Below, one piece after another: positions 9,309 to 15,902 of a DNA stretch of 53,531 nucleotides (its first letter is position 1; each line of letters begins with the position of its first letter). Both the position numbers and the translations under genes were made by a program. Source of the DNA: Blastocatellia bacterium (GTDB lineage: Bacteria; Acidobacteriota; Blastocatellia; Pyrinomonadales; Pyrinomonadaceae); the NCBI GenBank assembly GCA_013697915.1, contig JACCVY010000246.1:1-53531 (forward strand), in the 5' to 3' direction. Under the pieces are notes generated by a model. That model saw nothing but the letters and a program-made list of their open reading frames with translations. It was not told the DNA's origin and searched no databases.

Positions 9309-9332
9309 ACTATTTCTCAGTAATGCGAAGTG

Positions 9333-9373
9333 AAGGGCAGCCTACCTACAGGTCGGGGGTTGCCCTTTTTTCG
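9333..9373 (+). terminator. rho-independent terminator after the polysaccharide export gene
   Basis: AAGGGCA at 9333-9339 pairs perfectly with TGCCCTT at 9361-9367, with further CC/GG pairing toward the loop. A run of six T begins inside the right arm. It lies 25 bases after the stop of the upstream gene. Confidence 0.8.
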
Positions 9374-9430
9374 TGTTCATGTTCGTATCAAGCGTTTTCT
9401 TGTAAGGCCGTCTATAATTCACGTCAACCG

Positions 9431-9895
9431 ATGAAGCTGCCCTCGACAAACCTGGCCTACGTCTTAATTGGAAAATCAATCCTGGAAACTCTTCTTGTTG
9501 GTTCGCTGGCGGTCATCGCGTTTCTTACGGTGCTGCCACCATCTTTTCACGGCTGGGGCGAAATAACCGACCACGGCGTTGCGGGTTGGGCAGTTAATAG
9601 TGGCTCGCCCTGGGAACGAGTTGAAGTCCAACTGTTTGTCGACGGAAACTTTTTCGCCACCGAGGTGGCCAACCGATCGCGTCCCGATGTTCCTTCGGCG
9701 CACTGGGCTTTGGACGAGTGGCATGGTTACGCCTTTGAGATCAAATCACTTACGCCTGGGCCGCATGAAGCGCGCGCGTACGCATTGCGGACTAGCCGCC
9801 AGGCAACAAAAAAATCATTACAACTGGTAGGCACGCCGATTCCATTTATCGTAGGAACCGACGGCATATTTCGAAAGCCGCCTGATGCCAAGTGA
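9431..9895 (+). CDS. membrane-anchored protein of unknown function
   Basis: The protein has 154 residues from the ATG at 9431. One hydrophobic segment (LLVGSLAVIAFLTVL, residues about 20-35) anchors it. The remainder looks like a compact beta-sandwich: VAGWAVNSGSPWERVEVQLFV followed by FFATEVANRSRPDVP and a Trp/His pair. This arrangement resembles carbohydrate- or Ig-like accessory domains, but no family can be named. A TATAAT at 9413-9418 sits 12 bases before the ATG and would give an almost leaderless transcript; no good -35 is seen. The downstream CPBP gene overlaps its end, so the two are probably translated together. Confidence 0.65.
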   Translation: MKLPSTNLAYVLIGKSILETLLVGSLAVIAFLTVLPPSFHGWGEITDHGVAGWAVNSGSPWERVEVQLFVDGNFFATEVANRSRPDVPSAHWALDEWHGYAFEIKSLTPGPHEARAYALRTSRQATKKSLQLVGTPIPFIVGTDGIFRKPPDAK

Positions 9896-10583
9896 AGAAC
9901 AAATGATGGATGTCGATACTAAAACTTCGCTCGACAAACTGCCGGCGGGCATGGAGCGATCTCTTCCCCTTTGGGAGATTGCGTCAGTGGTCACGTCCTG
10001 CTTAATCGCTGAGTGGGCTGTGCTCGTTTTCATTGGCCGCAACAAATTGGTAATGGCGATACCCGTCACCTTGGCGTTCGCATTGATGTTGTACTCCCAT
10101 CGGGAGCGCGGTGAAACTTTGCGCGACATTGGACTGCGCACTGACAATTTTCTTGTTTCCTGCCGCTTGCTTTTATTACCGACCGTGCTTGCCGTGCTCT
10201 TGATCCTTACTTTCGGTTGGTTCACGAGCCAGGGTCATTTTGGCGCGCCCTGGCGCTGGCGTTTTGTTGCGCTGCCGTTGTGGGCACTCTTCCAACAGTA
10301 CGTATTGAACGGATTCATTAATCGGCGAGCGCATATGGCGCTGGGCGCGGGAGCGAAAAGCATCGCCCTGGTAGCAATTGCTTTCAGCGTTCTTCATCTG
10401 CCTAGCCCGCTGCTCGCACTCCTCACACTCGTAGCGGGAGCTACGTGGGGATTCGTTTACCAGCGGTCGCCTAACCTGTATGCCCTCGCTCTCTCTCACT
10501 CGGCCGTGTCGCTGACTCTTGCTATGATCGTTTCTCCGTATTGGCTAAATGGGTTGCGCGTCGGCTTTAAGTATTTTGGTTAG
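9885..10583 (+). CDS. CPBP-family intramembrane protein (CAAX protease-like)
   Basis: This 232-residue integral membrane protein has about seven hydrophobic segments. The three conserved CPBP/Abi motifs can be placed: motif 1 at LFQQYVLNGFINRR (about 135-148), motif 2 at FSVLHLP (about 166-172) and motif 3 at LALSHSAVS (about 199-207). Catalytic members use EExxxR in motif 1; here the acidic pair is QQ while the Arg and both His remain, so protease activity is doubtful. It overlaps the preceding gene by 11 bases. An alternative ATG at 9903 would remove the overlap. Function in this organism is unknown. Confidence 0.75.
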   Translation: MPSEEQMMDVDTKTSLDKLPAGMERSLPLWEIASVVTSCLIAEWAVLVFIGRNKLVMAIPVTLAFALMLYSHRERGETLRDIGLRTDNFLVSCRLLLLPTVLAVLLILTFGWFTSQGHFGAPWRWRFVALPLWALFQQYVLNGFINRRAHMALGAGAKSIALVAIAFSVLHLPSPLLALLTLVAGATWGFVYQRSPNLYALALSHSAVSLTLAMIVSPYWLNGLRVGFKYFG

Positions 10584-10660
10584 CCTTCGTCTAGCATAAT
10601 TTAACTGTCTGCCAACCACGCTGTACCTGTTGAACACTGCTTTGATATACTGAAAAAGCC

Positions 10661-11338
10661 TAGCAAGTGAACAGGTCGGGCGGTCGCTGCTGATTCAAAT
10701 CTCAAATAATCAGATTTCAGATCTCAATTTCAGGTCTTGGATCCAGCTTGAGATAAGGTCAGGAGAGGAAAGTCCGAACACCAAAGGGCAGCGAGCCCGC
10801 TAACGGCGGGGCGTCCGATAATCTCGGATTACAGACTTCAAATCCTGGGTGAAAACTTGAAGTTGCCGCTGGGTCGGCATTGGTCAACCGCGGAATTGAA
10901 ATTTGCAATCTGAGATTAATTGGACGACGACAAGTGCAACAGAAAGCAAACCAGCTTGGTTGGAAATCTCAGATCTAAGATTTGGGATCTCAAAACTGAG
11001 TGATGGGTGAAACGGTGCGGCCCCCAGGGGCTTAAAGTAAGAGCGCACCGGCGCGTCTGGTAACAGATGCGGCCAGGCAAACTCCTCGCGGTGCAAGATC
11101 AAATAGGGAGGCGTCAAAAGGGCTGCCCGCCCAAAGTGGTGCAAACCGCTACGACCTCCGGGTAGATCGCTTGATCCAACTGGCAACAGTTGGACTAGAT
11201 GAATGATCGCCACTCCGATTTGAGATCTCAGATCTTAAGTCCCAAATCTGAGACTCAACAAAGCCAGATTTTTTGAGCTTAAGATTTAATATCTCAAATC
11301 GGAGAACAGAATTCGGCTTATAGACCTGTTCTACTTCG
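10661..11338 (+). ncRNA. rnpB: RNase P RNA, type A, with expanded helices
   Basis: This is the catalytic RNA of RNase P, which trims tRNA 5' leaders. P1 is a perfect 9-bp helix (10669-10677 with 11323-11331) and P2 pairs 10679-10685 with 11205-11211. The conserved core is intact: GAGGAAAGTCCG (10765-10776), AGTGCAACAGAAAGCAAACC (10933-10952), GTAAGAGCGCACCG (11038-11051), AAATAGGGAGGCG (11101-11113), CTAGATGAATGATCGCC (11195-11211) and ACAGAATTCGGCTTATAGA (11306-11324). Usual length is 350-420 nt; this one is about 670. The excess lies in four AT-rich hairpin expansions at about 10690-10760 (P3), 10817-10921 (probably P9), 10953-11000 (P12) and 11213-11304 (P19). A TATACT at 10646-10651 is a plausible -10 box. 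Confidence 0.95.
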
Positions 11339-11394
11339 CTTGGCGCTAAGCATTCTCGGCGCTTCACCAATTTTCGAAAGAGAGGCTGCGATAG

Positions 11395-11673
11395 ATGGCG
11401 AATCGTAAAGGAGTTTTCATTGGCGCGTACGTGCCCAACCATTTGAAGGAGTCCTTAAGGCGGCGTGCGGCGGCCGAACATAGAACCCTCTCGCAGGAGA
11501 TTACGCGCATTCTGGAGGAAGCCGTGCACGGTAAAGGACTACCGGCCGGCAGCGTGGATCGACGCAATCGTGAATCGACGCCACGTCGCCGCACAACTGA
11601 TCCTGCGCCTCGCCGTCGCAACGTCGACATCGATTATTCCCGCGGCAGCAAACCAGGCGACGATCGCAGCTAA
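11395..11673 (+). CDS. ribbon-helix-helix DNA-binding protein
   Basis: The protein has 92 residues. The first 50 form an Arc/MetJ-type ribbon-helix-helix: a beta strand (GVFIGAYVPNHLKESL), then helix 1 (RRRAAAEHRTLSQEI) and helix 2 (TRILEEAV). The remaining tail is very basic and disordered (RRRTTDPAPRRRN). FitA-like antitoxins share this fold, but no toxin gene adjoins it, so a stand-alone regulator is as likely. It begins about 60 bases after the end of rnpB; no separate promoter was identified. Confidence 0.75.
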   Translation: MANRKGVFIGAYVPNHLKESLRRRAAAEHRTLSQEITRILEEAVHGKGLPAGSVDRRNRESTPRRRTTDPAPRRRNVDIDYSRGSKPGDDRS

Positions 11674-11690
11674 ACCGTTCGGTCACTCTC

Positions 11691-12002
11691 TTGAAGTTTC
11701 TTGTCATCGCTGCCCTTTTCGCGCTGCTGCTCTTGCTGGTCTATTCGCGCGTCTACCCATACCTGCAAGCCCTGAAAAAACTACTGACGGTCGCGCGCAC
11801 AATTACCGACTCCCCGTCCACCTCGAATTCTGCGAGCCGCGACGGCGGCAGGGCCGATAGTAGGTTAGTGCGTTGCGTTGCCTGCGGAACATGGGTCCCG
11901 GCCGAGCGCGCTATTGGAAGCGGCGCCGGCGGCGCAGTTTATTGTTCGCGCGAGTGTCTGGAGAAAAAGTCCGATCGACGTGAAAAGAAGTTAGCAGGAT
12001 GA
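11691..12002 (+). CDS. PP0621-like membrane protein with zinc-ribbon
   Basis: The protein has 103 residues with a TTG start at 11691, 17 bases after the ribbon-helix-helix gene. One N-terminal membrane segment (FLVIAALFALLLLLVYSRVY) is followed by a short linker. A C-terminal treble-clef or TRASH-like metal site comes next: CVACGTWVPAERA then YCSRECLEKK, giving four cysteines. This layout matches the small PP0621-type family, often found near signalling genes, whose function is not established. The end is lysine/arginine rich. Confidence 0.7.
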   Translation: MKFLVIAALFALLLLLVYSRVYPYLQALKKLLTVARTITDSPSTSNSASRDGGRADSRLVRCVACGTWVPAERAIGSGAGGAVYCSRECLEKKSDRREKKLAG

Positions 12003-12078
12003 CGCAGCGTGGGAGAACCATCGTTTTCACCATAGCGTTCAGGAAGATCTAATCAAGTCAGAGAAAGTGCCATACAAA

Positions 12079-12310
12079 GCTCGCGAAGCGAGCGAAAGCA
12101 TAAAGCCTGGAGTGGAGCGTAGCGGAACCCCAGGATCGTTGAAGGACAAAGCAAAAGCCCGCGAAGCGGGCGACGGCGTCTCCATTATGAACAAATCGCA
12201 GCCTTTACGCTGTCACACGCTGCGCGCGCTCGGTTTTCTTACCTTTGTCATCCTGGGGTTCCGCTGCGCTTCAGCCCAGGCTTTATGCTTCCACCCGCTG
12301 CGCGGGTCTT
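12079..12310. repeat. palindromic repeat family A, copy 1
   Basis: This is a roughly 230-bp nested inverted repeat. The left arm contains AAAGCATAAAGCCTGGAGTG and GGAACCCCAGG; the right arm contains CCTGGGGTTCCGCTGCGCTT and AGGCTTTATGCTTCC. Inner palindromes such as GCCCGCGAAGCGGGC lie between them. It fills most of the gap between the zinc-ribbon gene and the transporter gene. Other copies are at 33374-33591 and 49707-49932. The small ORFs it seems to contain are repeat-derived. No transposase is present. Confidence 0.9.
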
Positions 12311-12361
12311 AAAAGGTAAGCCCGCATGAACTTGTTGAGGGCTTCCTAGACATTGGCGCGC

Positions 12362-13762
12362 TCACTCACCTCTCGCGGCCTCTTCCGGCAACAAATTACC
12401 GGCTTCATGAATGGCCTTGTTCGTATCGGTAAGGTAAAGAATGATGATGCCGGCGATGAAGAAAATTATCAGGGAGAGCAGCGCTTGCCGGTAAGAACCT
12501 GTTGCCGCCACCACAGCTCCGAAAGTGAGCGGGCCGAGCCACGAGGTGCCGCGTTCGGAAACCTCATAAATACCAAAAAACGAAGCCTCTCGTCCCGCTG
12601 GAATCATCCGCGAGAACAGTGACCGCGAAAGCGCTTGTGAGCCGCCCAAAACAATGGCTATGAATATCGCCATGATCCAGGCTTCAGAGGTCGTGTGCAG
12701 AAAACCATAGCCGTAAATGACTACGCCCGCCCACAGCACCAGTGAAATCAGAATTGCACTTTTCGTTCCAATCAAGTAAGCGATTCGCTCAAACAGAAGT
12801 GCGCCAAAGATGGCGACAAACTGCACCATCAGAAAGATGAGCAGTAGAAACGACTGGTCCGTCTTCAAACCGCGCGCCACGAAAAGCTCCTGCGCCAGAA
12901 AGACCGACGCCATACTGATTACTGTTTGAATACCGTCGTTAAAGAACAAGTATCCAATGAGGTATCTCAGGGTATGCCGCAGACGCGCTAACTCGCGGAA
13001 CGTCCGGCCCAGCTCTGAAAATCCCACCGTCAGATAAGTCTTTCCCGGCGGCAAAGCTTTTTCTGTCGTGCGCGTTTTGAGAGTTGCAAACGTGATCAGC
13101 GCGAACATGCCCCACCACACGCCGGCCGAAAGCAACGAGAGCCGCACGGCCATGTAAGGATCAAGACCGAGCCGGCCTGCGCTTTTCACCAGCAGGAAAT
13201 TGAGCGCCAGGAGTACACCTCCGCCGAGATAGCCGTAAGCAAAGCCGCGGCTCGACACTTTGTCACGCTGATCTTCGGTGGTGATGTCATTGAGAAAGCC
13301 GTTGTAGAAAACTATCGTCGCGCCAAAGCTCAGATTGGCGACGATAAACAAAAGGCCACCCAGCAAATAGAGCCTGCCGGAAACAAAGAACATCAAACAC
13401 GTGGCCGCGACGCCGATATAGCAGAACAGCGCCATCATCTTCTTTTTCAAATTCGAGTAGTCGGCAACCGCGCCAAGCGTCGGCAACAGGAATATCTGCA
13501 GGAAGACGGCAACGGAAACGCAGGTGGGGAAAAAAGACTTTGAAGTGATAGCGCCCACCGGACCGAGATTGACAACGATTCCATTCTCGCCGACCACTTG
13601 CTGCGTTATCTCAGTCAGGTAAGGACCAAAGAGCGTGCTTACGATGGTGGTGGAAAACGCCGAGTTGGCCCAGTCGTATATCTTCCAACCAAAAACTTCA
13701 CGCGGATTATTCTTCTGGAGAGCGGGACCTTCGGATTTGGCAGGATGCTTTGTAGCGGTCAT
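12362..13762 (-). CDS. UMF1-type major facilitator transporter
   Basis: This 466-residue protein has about twelve membrane segments and matches the bacterial UMF1 (Atg22-like) branch of the major facilitator superfamily. Characteristic are the N-terminal FGWKIYDWANSAFSTTIVST, GAVADYSNLKKKMM after the second helix, FYNGFLNDI, the central loop and the late GSQALSRSLFSRMIPAG. Yeast Atg22 exports amino acids from the vacuole; the substrate of the bacterial members is unknown. It is a single gene, convergent with the upstream small genes and separated from the next minus-strand gene by repeat family E. Confidence 0.88.
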   Translation of the reverse strand: MTATKHPAKSEGPALQKNNPREVFGWKIYDWANSAFSTTIVSTLFGPYLTEITQQVVGENGIVVNLGPVGAITSKSFFPTCVSVAVFLQIFLLPTLGAVADYSNLKKKMMALFCYIGVAATCLMFFVSGRLYLLGGLLFIVANLSFGATIVFYNGFLNDITTEDQRDKVSSRGFAYGYLGGGVLLALNFLLVKSAGRLGLDPYMAVRLSLLSAGVWWGMFALITFATLKTRTTEKALPPGKTYLTVGFSELGRTFRELARLRHTLRYLIGYLFFNDGIQTVISMASVFLAQELFVARGLKTDQSFLLLIFLMVQFVAIFGALLFERIAYLIGTKSAILISLVLWAGVVIYGYGFLHTTSEAWIMAIFIAIVLGGSQALSRSLFSRMIPAGREASFFGIYEVSERGTSWLGPLTFGAVVAATGSYRQALLSLIIFFIAGIIILYLTDTNKAIHEAGNLLPEEAARGE

Positions 13763-13783
13763 GTCTCAGGCTGGCACGATGTA

Positions 13784-13841
13784 GTTCAGAGTCCAAGCTT
13801 TAGCTTGCTTGACGCGGCAGCCTAAAGGCTGGACTCTGAAC
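13784..13841. repeat. palindromic repeat family E, copy 1
   Basis: Perfect 11-bp outer arms (GTTCAGAGTCC at 13784-13794 and GGACTCTGAAC at 13831-13841) enclose the small palindromes AAGCTTTAGCTT and CAGCCTAAAGGCTG. A second full copy is at 31435-31500 and a half copy at 23156-23180. Confidence 0.88.
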
Positions 13842-13868
13842 TTCCGGCTTCAATTCCATCTATACCTT

Positions 13869-14756
13869 CTATCGACGGCTTTGCGTCAAGGTTTCAAGTA
13901 TCGCGGGGGTAATGTCCGCAAGGGTTCTTATTCGACTTGCAATACGATTTTGATCATATCCCCAAACTATTGTGGGAACCGGGTTCAGCGTGTGATTGCG
14001 CGACGAAAGATCTTCGATGTTGCCGTGATCGCTGGTGAGTATAACGGAAGTGCTATTCAAATCAAGACGAACTAATAACTGCCTGATAAGCCGCGCAAGG
14101 TTTTGCAAAGTAGTTCTGGCTAGTTGCAGATCCTGTTTGTGTCCGATCTTGTCGGTGATGAAATATTCGTAGAGCGTAAACCTGTTCTTTGTGACGAGCG
14201 GTGCGAGAACTTCCGCGGCTTGTTCAGCGCTGCGCAGCTCGACATCTTCCCCGCGTTCTATTAGCAACTGATTAGTAAAGTCATGAAAGACGGCGCGACC
14301 TGCCTTCAGGTCGGCGACTTGGCGAAAGGGCAGCTCAGCGGCTTCCATTGCCGCCGTGGTTGCCGAGACCCAGCGCGGTCGCTCGTCAAAAAAGCGCTGC
14401 GTGTAAGTATTTGCAAAGGTGATGGGCCCAACACCGGCACGCTTCAACTGTAGAAAGATCGAATGCTCGCGCAGGATTTCCAGCATTGCCGCATTCGGAA
14501 ATCCCTGTTTGTGATAACCAAGCAGTTGGGGAACGTTTATTCCGGTGAGAATTGTGGTCTGGCCGGAAGCGCTCTGTGGCCGGCCTTCGATTCCCATACG
14601 CGCGTCCGTAGGCACGACGATACCGTCGTGTATTGTTGTGGCTTTCTCATCTGCGAATAGCGCCAACGGCTCTGCTTCAGCCAGACCCTCGAAAGGATTT
14701 TGTGGGCCTCGCGTCCCAATACCAAGACCGTCAATGAAGAAAAGCAGAACAGACAT
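13869..14756 (-). CDS. metalloenzyme of the phosphoglycerate mutase/alkaline phosphatase superfamily
   Basis: This 295-residue cytosolic protein has the metal- and substrate-binding motifs of the alkaline phosphatase/iPGM superfamily: LFFIDGLGIG with metal-binding Asp9, SASGQTTILTG (about 63-73) in the nucleophile position, YFITDKIGHKQD (about 200) and TSDHGNIEDLSSRNHT (about 243-258). It is much shorter than iPGM (about 510 residues) because the inserted mutase domain is missing, so a phosphatase or phosphopentomutase-like activity is more likely than true mutase activity. The substrate cannot be told from sequence. It stands alone on the minus strand. Confidence 0.78.
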   Translation of the reverse strand: MSVLLFFIDGLGIGTRGPQNPFEGLAEAEPLALFADEKATTIHDGIVVPTDARMGIEGRPQSASGQTTILTGINVPQLLGYHKQGFPNAAMLEILREHSIFLQLKRAGVGPITFANTYTQRFFDERPRWVSATTAAMEAAELPFRQVADLKAGRAVFHDFTNQLLIERGEDVELRSAEQAAEVLAPLVTKNRFTLYEYFITDKIGHKQDLQLARTTLQNLARLIRQLLVRLDLNSTSVILTSDHGNIEDLSSRNHTLNPVPTIVWGYDQNRIASRIRTLADITPAILETLTQSRR

Positions 14757-14805
14757 TAATGGTGATGAATATCATCCGCAGTCTTCGAGCGCAACTGGGA
14801 TTCTG

Positions 14806-14961
14806 GATAATCCTATCAAAGGCGGAAGCCCACTTTCGATGCTTCTCAATAACTTGAAGAACGCAGGATATATCGACAAGGGACAATACGGGACTGATCG
14901 AACGATCAGACTCACAGCGAAGGGCGAAAAAGAAGGCCACGGAAGTGTTGCACGGAGTTAG
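14806..14961 (+). pseudogene. fragment of a small winged-helix-like protein
   Basis: The frame encodes PIKGGSPLSMLLNNLKNAG and then DRTIRLTAKGEKE. This has the hydrophobic rhythm of a helix-turn-helix with a wing (a hairpin ending in LTAKGE). No start codon belongs to it, and the upstream part of the same open frame is antisense to the metalloenzyme gene. After GEKEG the likely continuation (KATEVLHGVST) lies in another frame. It is best read as a decayed remnant. The parent family was not recognised. Confidence 0.4.
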
Positions 14962-15082
14962 CACGTGATTGCAAAGGCAATCCAACGCTTGCAGCGAGCC
15001 CCAAGCCGAAAAGAAATCAAACGTAAGCTGTATTTGGATTAGCTATGAGTCAAAGAAAGCCCGCATACAAATTCGCTGAGTG

Positions 15083-15178
15083 GATGAAAGCGGTGAAGAT
15101 TATCTCTACCCGGCCGAGTATTTCGTCTTTGTGGAGTTACCAAGGGCAGTGGAAGAGTCCCTAGTGCGAGCTGCGTAA
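15083..15178 (+). pseudogene. C-terminal remnant of a small conserved protein (DESGEDYLYP type)
   Basis: The 31 codons before the TAA at 15176-15178 read DESGEDYLYPAEYF then VFVELPRAVEESLVRAA. This closely fits the C-terminus of a short conserved bacterial protein, as I recall it, that normally ends in ESGEDYLYPA..F..IELP. An in-frame TGA sits at 15077-15079, two codons upstream, where the family continues (IR-VDESG), and no intact N-terminal half is present. This is a degraded gene in a run of broken accessory genes. Confidence 0.55.
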
Positions 15179-15218
15179 TCCTCGCCGAGGAACTTATTCC
15201 CAGCTATGATTAATTTCC

Positions 15219-15451
15219 ATGAGCACGCTTCTTGATGATCTGGAGAGACAGGCGCGAGGGCTCTCGCCGCATGAAAAGGCTACTCTGGCCCGTATTCTGA
15301 TCGAAGAGCTTGACCCTGCTCTCTCGATGCCGAAGTTGAACAATTGTGGATTACTGAGGCCCAGCGCCGGTACGAGGCTTTTCTCAACGGTGAACTCGAA
15401 GCGTTACCCGGTGATGAAGTTATGGCCAGGGCACGACGCCGCCTGCAATGA
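15219..15451 (+). pseudogene. addiction-module antitoxin, frameshifted
   Basis: The first 33 codons match the putative addiction-module component family (LARILIEELDPAL). In the CTCTCTC run at about 15320 the frame is lost by two extra bases. In the other frame the protein resumes perfectly with DAEVEQLWITEAQRRYEAF and ends ARARRRLQ at the TGA 15449-15451. Removing one TC restores a normal antitoxin of about 76 residues. Its stop overlaps the start of the toxin gene (ATGA), the usual layout of such operons. The lesion lies in a dinucleotide run, so slippage and reversible switching are conceivable. Confidence 0.8.
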
Positions 15452-15748
15452 TTGCGTATCGCTTCCTCCTTCCAGCCGAAGAAGAGATGACCGAAGCATC
15501 TCTATTCTATGAAGCCGCTTCGACTGGGCTCAGGAGCAATTTTCTTGATGATGTGAGTCGTGTTATCGAAAGGCTTCGTGAACATCCCTACCTGGGGACA
15601 GACCGTCGCCGCGAATCTTAGGAAAACCCTCCTGCATCGCTTTCCCTTCAGCCTAATTTACTCAGTCGAGGCGGATCAGATTCTCATCATTGCCGTTGCC
15701 CATTACGGTCGGCATCCAGATTATTGGCAAGATCGGGTTGACCGCTAA
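15448..15748 (+). pseudogene. RelE/ParE-type toxin, frameshifted
   Basis: The ATG at 15448 overlaps the antitoxin stop. The first frame gives MIAYRFLLPAEEEMTEASLF and VSRVIERLREHPYLG. Near 15597-15603 (ctggggacag) one net extra base shifts the frame. The next frame continues TVAANLRKTLLHRFPFSLIY and ends in AVAHYGRHPDYWQDRVDR, the typical ParE/RelE C-terminus with the YxxxxxRHPxYW pattern. A full toxin would be about 99 residues. As written the product is truncated and should be inactive. Both partners of the module are therefore broken. Confidence 0.8.
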
Positions 15749-15902
15749 GAAATAGTGATAGGAATCGGCCATTTCCGAAAAACAGTAAGCCCGTGTTCGT
15801 CTTTTGTCGCGGCTGATCGTTGAAGTCCCGCCTTGAAAGAAGATACGATAGCACCCGCCTTAGACCTCGCCGTTAGACCCCCTTCAGTTCGAAGAGGTTG
15901 GA

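Noticed and set aside
12067-12312. Short ORFs inside family A repeats (also at 33320-33517 and 49631-49987)
   Set aside because: They are encoded by the palindromic repeat itself, giving similar peptides such as FRYASPQAL wherever a copy lies; not genes.
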